Shown: in pieces, positions 23,786 through 33,800 of the stretch | Layout: every line of letters starts with the position of its first letter | Numbering within the stretch: position 1 is the first letter of the stretch | Assembly: GCA_012845835.1 (NCBI GenBank) | Contig: JABAKD010000026.1 | Location: 12,525,832-12,589,831 of the forward strand | Direction of reading: 5' to 3' | Source: Undaria pinnatifida | Lineage: Eukaryota; Sar; Phaeophyceae; Laminariales; Alariaceae | DNA length: 64,000 bases | Position numbers and translations under genes: made by a program | Notes under the pieces: generated by a model | What the model was told of the DNA's origin: nothing | The model's input: the letters and a program-made list of their open reading frames with translations, nothing else | The model's database searches: none

Positions 23786-24453
23786 GAAGTGCATTTTTTC
23801 ATTTTTTCAAAGCATCCGTCGTACTCACAGCGAACGTTTTTCAAGATATATAAAATACTACAAGCTCTTCTGAGACATTTGGTACTATCGGGCTCGTCGT
23901 CGTTTGGCTCGGCGGACCACGATATTAGTACCTAAAGGTGCCTTGCACCTCGCTAGGCCGGCCGACGAGAGCCGAAAAACGAACAAAAGCATGAAGTACG
24001 TACAACTAACTCGCTCAATTCAGGGCTGACAAGAGTAAAACAAGATTTCGTCGAGACTGGCTGGTGTTACACTTTTGACGTATGCACCGGCCTGAGCCTG
24101 GCACATCGTAGACTGACTCCCGATTTCACTTTTATATGTTTCTGGTGGAGGCATGAATTGCGTCAGCTGTGATATATGCGTGTACCACCTTGGGTTGTGT
24201 GTGTTTTTCCCTGGGGTATTCCTCAGCTCCAGAGTGACTGGAGCCTGTCCTGTGACCACGGACTTGATTATGCGAGTTAATGTGAGAACAACAACAACAA
24301 CAACACTTTTTCCATAAGACGAAGGATATATCGTAAGACGAAGGATATATGGTAGGACGAACGATATATGGTAAGAAAGACATCTTACGATATATCCTTC
24401 GTTTTTTAGCAACTCTTACTATTACCAATTACGATACGTATGTCCATCGTTTT

Positions 24454-25125
24454 TTAGCAACTCTTACTATTAATACCATGAAAAAAGTGTAACATCAGTC
24501 GTCGACGCACAGTCAACTGAGGGTTTGTGTTGGGTACTCTATTCTGAGCATTGGCTTTACATGACGGAAGCTGCCAAGAACTATCGGCCTTTGGCTTGGC
24601 CCGGGGCAGCAGCAGAGGGCAGAGGTGTGAAACGCCGCCTAGAAACGGGCAACGGTCGTCGATCTTCACGTCCATCGAAAAGATAAACCTCCCATCAGAA
24701 GTGAAGACATCACAGGATAAGGCTTGAGGCGGAGGGAGCAGCGCATGCCGGTAACGTCGGATATTGGCTCCTGGAGCGTGCAGCATCCCGTACTGCCGCT
24801 GTCCGAGTACGCCGAGGTCATATAGCGTATAGCCACAACTCAGAGAGTACCCGCAGGGCAAAGGGTAACGGGTCTTGTTCTCAATTGATGTCCGCAACCC
24901 GCCACCTGTTTCAAAGGCATGCAGCTGTACGACATAGCAAGTTACTGGGTGGAGGCGACAGATAACCGCACAGGGTTCAATTTCAAGCCTTGTGGGAAAG
25001 ATAGCGCTGCTGCTCACTGCTGTCGTGGTGCTGCTGTGGTGGGCCGGCGCTGACTGCACCACGTGGCGTCTCGTCGGGCGTGAGACTTGTGAGCATAAGG
25101 CCCATTTCCATTCGACGGGGTACAT
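24454..25125 (-). CDS. Long unidentified ORF inside the 4-kb inverted-repeat segment
   Basis: The minus-strand frame from an ATG near 25125 to a stop at 24454 is open for about 220 codons. It contains Cys and Gly clusters (LPCGYSLSCGYTLYDLG) and the segment FTSDGRFIFSMDVKIDDRCP. No catalytic triad or DNA-binding motif is visible and I do not recognise a family. A donor-like CAG | GTATGTAC overlaps the putative ATG, so the frame may instead be intronic. An overlapping frame at 25014-25760 is less plausible. Confidence 0.2.
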   Translation of the reverse strand: MYPVEWKWALCSQVSRPTRRHVVQSAPAHHSSTTTAVSSSAIFPTRLEIEPCAVICRLHPVTCYVVQLHAFETGGGLRTSIENKTRYPLPCGYSLSCGYTLYDLGVLGQRQYGMLHAPGANIRRYRHALLPPPQALSCDVFTSDGRFIFSMDVKIDDRCPFLGGVSHLCPLLLPRAKPKADSSWQLPSCKANAQNRVPNTNPQLTVRRRLMLHFFHGINSKSC

Positions 25126-26973
25126 ACCTGGGCACTTGGCACGCGGGAACGGGTACACGGCTCGTTGCTTCTCGTTGCTTGCGTTGTCTGTTGTACCTCG
25201 AATCCGTACATTATCTGCTCTGTATTTGCTGCGCAGAATATATATATATTTTTTTTCTTTATCCTCCGGCGGATGGGGAAAAATAAAGCTTGTCGTAGCT
25301 CACCACACTTCCACGTATTTTCATACGCGTCGTGTGTGCAGAATACCGTACGAAACTGACACAAGATATCACCCGTACAAAATAAAGCACCCCCACCAAA
25401 GGATACGACGCCCCGGTGATATTTTGGGGCGTTTCTGACAAACCATCGGTTTCTCACCCGCGGTATATAATATAACGCACCCCGGTGATATCGTAGTGTA
25501 GATTTGTGGTTTGCGGCTTCGATTGTTGGTTGTGGTGTCTTTGCGTAACTTTTTTTTGGTCGTACCAATGGGGAGGTAAGGTAGCAGCAGCCCACTATTG
25601 TGTGGGGGCAGGACGGATGGCGCAGCCACCGCCTCGTATCATATTGGGCGAGGTACCTTCGATTTACGTATGATGCGTAGTTATATTTCATTTTTTTATG
25701 CTCCAATCCAAGCCCGTATTTTGTTTGAAACTTTCTTCGGTGTTGAGGGCGTCGAGTCATCGCCGAGGTCGTGTGCTAAGGAGTTTCGTCACCTAGGTTG
25801 GGCCCCTTGGCTTTGCGACAACCCGGTATCACAGGTAGGTACCTACAGGAGGAGTGCGGGGCAGCTGCAAGTGTTCGTGCAGGCATGCCACACCCCTTCA
25901 AGTGTGCGGCAGCAGCGGTTCAACTGTTATCACACCCGCTTCTATCACACCCCCAAACACCCTGTGGGTGTTCGGACGTGCTATTATAGATCACCCCCCC
26001 CTTTTTGTCACCCACCCTCATTTATCACACCCCCAGACACACCTTGCGGGTGTTCGGACGTCCTATCACACCCCCTGGTTTATCACACCCCCCTTGGGCC
26101 CCCTGCGAGCTGCACTTTACCACCCGGGGTACACAAGACATCACACCCCCCACAGGATACCACACCCGGTGACAATATTTTTGAATCCCAAAATGTTATC
26201 ACAGGGGTGTGTTATCTTGTGTCAGTTACGGTAAGTACATGTAGACAAAGGAGGGCATCTGCGCTTGGGTGCACCAGGGAAATCGTGCTTGTTGCCTGTT
26301 TTGCACTAACACCACCAGCAGAGCTTAGCCAACCTTGCCGACATTGAACGCTCTCATTGCAGCAACAGTAGTACTTCGTAGGTGTTGTCACTGATGATCT
26401 ACCCTTGGCTACCCATGTACCGCTCGGTACCGGTTCTGCTGCTGTGCGCGCGATTCATTGTTTTGATTTTTTTAGTTTTTTCGCCAGCAGCCTTTCAAAC
26501 TACGGACCTCTGCTATCTCAGACAACTAAGCCGTCTCTTACACAACATCCGAGATCACTCGAATCCGCTCAAACCCAGACCTCTCACCTTATTTGATCTA
26601 CAGCGCCGTACGCAACGCTCTCTGCTTGCGTTGGTCGTGTTGGGTGGGGCGCAGGGCAGGGTTTAACCCATATAATCGCTGGTATCCACCCTATTTATTA
26701 AAGCCATCGACTTCATAAAAACTCCCTTAACGCGGAACAACCAACAACCAACAACCAAAATGTTAGCGAACTGCAAACTGCGAACCCAGTGCACCGTCGA
26801 CACCAGACAGCAAGCGAACGAACAGGTAGCAAGCAGGGAGAGCCAGTCCCCAGGGAAGAGACTGGAGGAGACCAAGGAGACCCAGCGGCAGAATTTCCCT
26901 CCTCTTCGTTATCAGCTGGAATTGGGGTGAGTTTGGCGACGGCACTCCCCTTTCTTTCAGCTGAACGTGTTCG

Positions 26974-27288
26974 ATGGGTCGTGGAATGTTTTATCGTCTC
27001 AGTTCCATCCCGTTGATTATTTCGGTGTCGCTCGCCCCGGGCGGGACGCTTGCGTTCCGGATGGCACCTCTAGCTGCTTCTTCGGCTGCTGCTGCGGCGG
27101 TGGCCGGTACTGCCTTGTCGACCTCAAGGTATCCCTTCTCCAACGGGGGAGGAAGCCCCTTTGGCCGCAACCTGCGGCAGCCACAGCAGCAGCGGCAGCA
27201 GGAGGCCCAGTTGAAGTCAAGGCCCGGCAGCCGCCGGGGGCGCGTTGCCATGGCAGCTCCCAGCAGGTGCCAGTCCAGCAGGAAATGA
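26974..27288 (+). CDS. Small ORF with a possible plastid-type leader
   Basis: ATG 26974 opens a 104-aa frame. Its N-terminus has a hydrophobic stretch (LSSIPLIISVSL) followed by LAFRMAP and an Ala/Ser-rich region. This resembles the signal peptide plus Phe-containing cleavage motif of stramenopile bipartite plastid leaders (inference). The rest is Gln/Arg-rich and derives from CAG-type repeats. It may be a first exon, but no mature domain is seen downstream and an acceptor-like CTTTCTTTCAG at 26950-26960 offers another reading. Confidence 0.2.
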   Translation: MGRGMFYRLSSIPLIISVSLAPGGTLAFRMAPLAASSAAAAAVAGTALSTSRYPFSNGGGSPFGRNLRQPQQQRQQEAQLKSRPGSRRGRVAMAAPSRCQSSRK

Positions 27289-28199
27289 AATAGCAATCGT
27301 GCCATAAACATGTACCGTGCCTGCATGTCTCACGGCAACATGCCAGCATACACAGCAGCAGCAATAACACAATCAGGGGGCAACACTTTCACCCTTCGAC
27401 AGACAGCACAGCGAATCTGCTTCGAATTGCCTTGGCTGATACAAACTTTAAGCGCAGCAGCGCAGTACCTCGCTCGCATCGTGCTTGGTACCATACCAGG
27501 CACCAGGCACAGCTTTACCGGCATTCATTGTAGTGTAGTGTTGAATTGAACAAAACGCGGCCCTACGTACACCCTTGGCGTTTTCCCTTGCTTGACTTGT
27601 CTCCTGGCTCTTGCGGTGCTTGGTGCACCTGGTAGTACAGAAGTTGTCTGCTATGGTGGTGGTTTGATGGGGGCTCATTAGGCTTCGTGCAAACGCCAAC
27701 GCTTTGCTTCAGGTGTCGATCGACCCCCGGTAGATATCGTCCCGCTCTGAAGCATTGATGTTAGTGACTCACGACTGATGCATTGCGGGGGGAAAAAACT
27801 CGAGCCCGCACTCCGTACATATCGTAGCTTGAGACTTGCTTATGTTTACCTGATCACAGTAGAGGTGTTGTTGTTGTTGTTGTTCTTACATTAACTCGCA
27901 TTATCAAGTCCGTGGTCACAGGACAGGCTCCAGTCACTCTGGAGCTGAGGAATACCCCAGGGAAAACACACAACACAACCCGAGGTGGTACACGCATATA
28001 TCACAGCTGACGCAATTCATGCCGCCACGAGAAACATATAAAAGTGAAATCGGGAGTCAGTCTACGATGTGCCAGGTCCAGGCCGGTGCATACGTCTCAC
28101 TACTCACGCCTGGAGAAACCAAATATTCCGATTGCCACCCAAGGAAGACTACCACGTATATATGACACCTAGTATCTATCACCACGCATACGCACGACA

Positions 28200-28395
28200 G
28201 GCGTAAGTCAATTGGAGAAAAAGAAACAAAGAAAAGAAGAGAAGATAAAGGAAACGAAAGAAACGAAACAAAACGAAAAATGCAAGCAAAGAGAAAAAAA
28301 AGACAAGAAGAGCAAGAAAAGACAAGACGAGAAAGCAAGGAAAAAAGAAGAGAAAAAAAGAGAAAAAGAAGAAGAAAAAAAAAGAAAGGAAATAT
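28200..28395 (+). repeat. Polypurine (GAAA/AAGAG) tract
   Basis: Nearly 190 bp of almost pure purine (AAGAAAAGAAGAGAAG, AACGAAACAAAACG) lie on the + strand. The Lys/Glu-rich and Phe/Leu-rich frames on either strand reflect this composition and are not genes. Confidence 0.9.
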
Positions 28396-28611
28396 GTCAT
28401 ACTAGCAGACCCTAGGAACTGGCTAAGGATGGCATTGGGCTAACAGAGGGTAGGTATCACGTCCATCATCAATGGCACCTGGGAGAGAACGCAACATGGC
28501 GAAGAGGTCAGGGCGGTCTTATGCTATCTTGTGACGGCCATTAGAAGGCCCACAACTTTCTATACGATGATGGCCAAACCCAGACTTCAGTCTCTTGGGC
28601 ATGACGCTCCC

Positions 28612-28700
28612 CTTTCCCCCCCCCCCCCCCTTCCCCCCTTTCCCCCTCCCCCCTCCCCCCCTCCCCCCTCCCCCCCTCCCCCCTCCCCCCCTCCCCCAGT
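28612..28700 (+). repeat. (CCCCCCT)n tract
   Basis: C-rich repeats of CCCCCTCCCCCC type, about 85 bp. Confidence 0.9.
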
Positions 28701-29042
28701 CCCCTCCCCGTGTGTACCCACCCGTGACAAGCCAATAATACTTGGTCGTATCTCTACTTTAGCGTTATGTATCGGAGGAAAATATCATGCACGCGATTAC
28801 TTCTGTGCTGTAGTGGGTCAAGTTAGGAGCCCCTTTAGTACTGCAGTGTACAGAAACCTATATCTGAGTCTATTTTTAAGTAATTTGTCCCCAAATTGGG
28901 ACTGCAGTCCTAAACGGGTTAAATACCGTGCACAGGCGTTATTTCCCGACTCGGGGTCAATTCTAACGACACTTTTTTGGCAAGTTTCTTGCCAATTTGG
29001 CAAGTTTTCGGAAAAATTTGGACTTGCCAAAATAGCAAAAAA

Positions 29043-29480
29043 GCAGGGCTTTTCACGGGTCGGGTCAAATCTCGCGGGTCGGGTCGGGTCGGGTCGGGTC
29101 GGTCGGGTCGGGTCAGCTGACCCGACCCGACCCGCGAGATTTTCGAGACGTCTTGACCCGACCCGACCCGACCCGCGAGATTTTCGAGACGTCTTGACCC
29201 GACCCGACCCGACCCGCGAGATTTTCGAGACGTCTTGACCCGACCCGACCCGACCCGCGAGATTTTCGAGACGTCTTGACCCGACCCGACCCGACCCGAC
29301 CCGCGAGATTTTCGAGACGTCTTGACCCGACCCGACCCGACCCGACCCGCGAGATTTTGAAATCGTCCTGACCCGACCCGACCCGACCCGCGACAATGCG
29401 GGTGACCCGCGAGATTCGGGTCGTCTGGCGGGTCACGTTAACTTGACCCGTGACATTTCTCACGGGTCAAAGTCTCACAG
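29043..29480. repeat. GGGTC/GACCC minisatellite, family type block
   Basis: It opens with GCAGGGCTTTTCACGGGTC, runs through (GGGTC)n, flips to (GACCC)n, then repeats a 36-38-bp unit (CCGACCCGACCCGCGAGATT plus TTCGAGACGTCTTGA) about six times, closing with CACGGGTC words. Five further blocks of the family lie in the window. The long frames on both strands are repeat translations. Confidence 0.9.
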
Positions 29481-29718
29481 GTCGAAGCATGTATACCTCG
29501 GTCGGTTGGTTGGTCCTTGGTCCCTCTTACTTTTCCCAGTATGTCGTGTTCTCTGCGTTTTTTACCGGCATTGTTTGCAGCTGATGATTATGTCATGTGG
29601 TGTGCGCGCGAGAAATAGGAAAGAAACCGCAACCCACATTCATGGACATGCTCGTACCGTTAGACCACCGGGTCGACCCGACGAGCGACCCGACGAGCGA
29701 GCTAGTTATAAGTTATAA

Positions 29719-29983
29719 GTGCAGTCTCCGGCCCCGGCAAGCAGCCTAGCTGAGCCGCCTCCGGCAGCAAGCCCACAACTGGGGCGGTGGATCTGTCAGC
29801 AGGGGCTGCGATCCGCAAGGATGCGTTGTCTGCTGCTGGTGCTTGCTGCTGCCAGGGTGCTGCTGCTGCTGCTGCTTGCTGCTGCTGCTGCTTCGACAAC
29901 GGCTGCTCTTCTTCTTGCTTTTTTACGTTTGGTCACATTTCGTACTGGTATGATAATTCTCGAGCTAGCTACTACTACTACTA

Positions 29984-30045
<62 letters not shown>

Positions 30046-30085
30046 GCTACTGCTACTACCACTACTACTACTACTAATACTACTG

Positions 30086-30129
<44 letters not shown>

Positions 30130-30361
30130 GCTGTATCTATCTTCTATCTGTGCAGTCTCCAGCCCCGGCAAGCAGCCTAGCTGAGCCGCCTCCGGCAGCA
30201 AGCCCACAACTGGGGCGGTGGGTCTGTCAGCAGGGACCGCGATCCGCGAAAATCCGGGGTCTGCTGCTGGTGCTTGCTGCTGCCAGTGCTGCTGCTGCTG
30301 CTTCGACGACGACTGCCCTCCCTTGCTTTTTTACGTTTGGTCACGTTTCGTACTGGTATGA
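29719..30361 (+). repeat. Direct duplication of ~220 bp flanking (CTA/CTG)n
   Basis: Copies at about 29719-29951 and 30150-30361 are nearly identical, from GCAGTCTCC and GGCAAGCAGCCTAGCTGAGC to TTTTTTACGTTTGGTCACR and TTTCGTACTGGTATGA. Between them lies about 165 bp of (ACT)n with a few ACTGCT and AATACT variants. Frames here encode poly-Thr, Tyr, Ser or Val and are not genes. Confidence 0.9.
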
Positions 30362-30527
30362 CCGTAATATTACTGCTGTTGTTACGGCTTCAGTAGGTAC
30401 GGGATTCGCGTCACACTGCTGTATGCCTTGGTACGAGTAGCTAGGGGTACTGCCTGGTGATTGTTCTGCACGCTGTGATGACATATGATCGGAGCATCGG
30501 CACGAGGGAGGCAGTTTGTTTTTTATT

Positions 30528-30856
30528 GGCGGACCCGCGGGCCCGACCCGCGGGGCGCCTGCACGGCATCAACGTGGCTCTCAGCTGTAAGTTTGAAAAA
30601 GGCGGATCCGCCGGCTAGATCCGCGGGTTTGACCCGCGGGTCAGCCCTAAACAACTCACGGATCATTATTGCTTGACCCGCGAAGTGACCCGCATCTCGC
30701 GGGTCATGACCCGACCCGACCCGCGAGATTTTGAAGACCTCTTGACCCGACCCGACCCGACCCGACCCGACCCGTGAAATTTTAAAACGTAATGACCCGA
30801 CCCGACCCGACCCGCGAGATTTTGGAACCCCTTTGACCCGTGAAAAGCCCTGCAAA
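30528..30856. repeat. GGGTC/GACCC repeat block, mirrored end
   Basis: (GACCC)n units with CGCGAGATTTTGAAGACC and CGTGAAATTTTAAAACG spacers end at 30835-30853 in GACCCGTGAAAAGCCCTGC. That is the exact reverse complement of the 19-bp opening motif at 29043-29061. Confidence 0.9.
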
Positions 30857-33800
30857 AAACCTTCTAAAGTTTTTTTTGGGGAATTTCCGTTCCGCTTCGT
30901 TGGCAGCTTTTTGGGATGTGAGATTTGCCATTTCATTTGCCATTTCAGGCCAATAACGCCAACGTAAGGTTGTACAAACCAGACTACCCCACGACGCCCG
31001 ACGCTAGACTTGCTCTAACTTCTGTAGTAGAGGGAGGTACGGAGGATACACGGTGTCATTGGCAGCATCTATGATAGGGCTGGCGACACTGGCCGTGAGG
31101 CCCGCGTGGATGCCACATGGGCGTCGTTTTGAGCGGGTGCTGAAGCATAATCACAAACAGCAGCCGCCCCAGCTTTTCCCAGGCGAATTTGGCCGGGGTG
31201 GAAGGACTGCCAACCTCTGAGGTGCATGGGCTGTGCCTGGAGTCCTTTTCTGCGCCAGTATTTACTCCATAGAGAGCGTCGGCGTGCCGTTGGCTCCCTG
31301 CTGCTGCTACTGTGAGGGGTTTTAATATATTCTGAAGGCGTTATGATGACAAACTTGCCAATTATCGAACAACTTTCCAAATGGGCAGTGTTTCGCGTTA
31401 GAAACTTTTTCGTCTTTTGGAAAGTGTTGCCAATTTTTTCTTGCCATAATAGCAAGATTTTGGAAAATTCATGTGGTCGTTAGAAACGAATTTTAAGGCC
31501 GGGTTAAGGGATAAGGGGCAACTTGGTCTTGATCTTTTTTTTTTTCGTGCCAATCCGGATTTGCTGGTCGTATCTCCCATATGATCTTAAATGGGATGGT
31601 CTTAGAATGGGTGCACCGATGTATTTGCTTTCCTCGCTCCAAACCCAAAAGGCGACGATCTGTTGACTGTTGCCTGGTTGCCGTTGCCTGGTTGCCGTTA
31701 TACTGCTGTTTGCCGTTATAACATTCATACTGTTTTGCTACTCTGGCTGGCTACAGCTGTTTATGAGTTGCTTTCTCCTATTTCGGAACCCCTATAGCCA
31801 GACCGAACCGAAAAAAGACAGGCACGCGCGGTCTCGTTAATTACGAATTAGTTGGCGTGGCAAACCTCGAGTGCTCGCAATATCATGCCGTGTGTCAGGA
31901 TAGCAGAGACGCTATCATACATAAGTTTATGATCTATGAGCCAACTCTCATACGAGGTATGAGCTTATCCGAAACTGCAAATGATACTGGTACCCTGGTA
32001 CGATTTTTGAGGTCGCAGAACCAGATGGCAGAATCGGATCGACAACCCTTATAATGAAACCCGATTTTTCCGGATTGTTTTCGGACAGAGCTCTCACGAA
32101 TTAATCAACAACGGCGATGGCTTGACTACGTACTCGTGCCAGCTCGCCGCACCGAGCATTCTCAGGCCACGCAGATGCAACTTTGTACGCGGGGAGAGGG
32201 AAAACATTACCAGGTAGAAGCACGCCGTGTGTGCTTCGAACGATGAGGGTTGTCTCCCCCCTCGCTCTCGTCGACCTCGTGCATCAACAACGACATGTAG
32301 TAGACGGCCGCGGTCCTCATCCTCGACTACCGAAAGTGTGTGTGTTTGCGTTCAGCGCTTGGCGAATGCCGCAATCGCGACTGCGAGGAGGGTGGCAAAG
32401 CTCTTGTAGTCGTCACTATCAATATCTGATCCCATCGGCTCGTTGTGGTGCCCGAGATGTGTTCGAGTGGATAGCGGGACACAGCAGCAACAGCACGAGA
32501 ACAACTATGATGCGTCGTGTTGCTTGCTCAGCAGGTAGATGCGTCTTCTTGTGCTACTGCTGCCTTCGGCTTATTTCCACGCTTGTTGCCTCCCACGACA
32601 TGTGGAAACCCGTCATGGTTCTAATTCAGACTACCTTTTTCGGATACGATTCGATCCGAAGCTAGACACCCATTTCCGGGTGGGGGCCGACCCAAAAACG
32701 GTATCCGAAAATGGAAGCCTGACAAATCACCAGTTTCGAATCTGTCAAGAGTTGGAAAGCGATTTTTGCGACCTGAAAACGTTCATTTGTGGGATTCAGA
32801 AAGGGTGTCATGAGAGACGGTCTTAGACCGTTGCTAATGGCAAACCGATGTTTAGTAAGAAAGTTTTAACTTTTCGAAGATATCATCCAAACTTTTCCTG
32901 GACGGTTGTTTATGGACCCGATGTTTTATGTTCTTGTTGTTGGGATTCCTGGAAAATATATATATATTTTCCGTACACTTCATGAATCTGGAATATTTCT
33001 TCCTAAAATATCTGCCAATTGCTTCAGGTTTAACTCTCGCAGCAGCAGTGGTTTCGGCCAGTCGGTTACCAGCCTGCTCCCTGTACTCTGCGGTGTGCTT
33101 CGCTTCTCTAGTACCCGTCCTGTCCTTGCTTTGCTTCTCTACAACTCCAACAGCACATGCTTGCTCTATTATATACCTGGTACCTGGTAATACGTTAATC
33201 TCCCCGAACCAACACTTCTTCTATATATTTGGATTCAATACCGTTACACAAACTTCAGATTCCTACGTTCAGTCTTCCACTCTGGCGGCGGTTTAGAGCA
33301 ACATATGCTTGATAATATATTTGATCAAGCAGATCTTGGATTAGAAGCGGCGAGATTTCGTGTCCTCCGCGCACTTCGCTCGACGAAATCAACGACTGCG
33401 TCGTGAGACCTGAGCTTGGCGGAGATTTGTTTTTTAAAGCTATCGACATGCTATTGGCAACGGTCTTAGCATTGTTTCAGTACTATTAATAGCGAGTTTT
33501 GCAAAACACGTGGGGAAAAAAATGGATCGATGCTCCTGGGCGGTTTGCTCATCGTCGAAGTATGCTTCCAAGATTATCGACGCTCGAAGATGTTACTAGA
33601 AAATCTACCAAGAGATCTGCTCAGTGGGAAGAAAATGAGCGAGAAGGCCGTGCTCTCGGGTGAGGAACGTGAGACGTGCGCTTCAATAGCAACCAGCTTC
33701 GAGCTTCGTCCCGATTCACTGCGACCTTCCTCGGAGGCCTGCTCCCTCCGCTTCTCAACCCCCATCGCATGTCGTCTGCCATCATCGCCGCCGTCTTTCC

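Larger units (their letters stand above)
24077..28096. mobile_element. 4.0-kb segment bounded by ~230-bp inverted repeats
   Basis: The left arm (24077 to about 24306) and right arm (about 27862 to 28096) are inverted copies with few differences. Both contain GACGTATGCACCGGCCTG, TGGCACATCGTAGACTGACT, CCCGATTTCACTTTTATATG, CCTGGGGTATTCCTCAGCTC and GGACTTGATTATGCGAGTTA, and both end inward at an (AAC)n/(GTT)n run. Similarity stops abruptly outside the arms. The interior holds ORFs of uncertain status: minus 24454 to about 25125, and 26974-27288 (+). There are ACACCCC-rich repeats at 25900-26200. No transposase motif is recognised. It may be a nonautonomous DNA transposon or an inverted duplication. 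Confidence 0.65.

Noticed and set aside
29043-29463. 116-192 aa Gly/Arg/Val/Ser-rich frames on the minus strand
   Set aside because: They are the translation of the GACCC minisatellite and have no independent support.
32183-32665. 160-codon + strand ORF
   Set aside because: No motif, no supported splice sites, and competing frames of similar quality overlap it.
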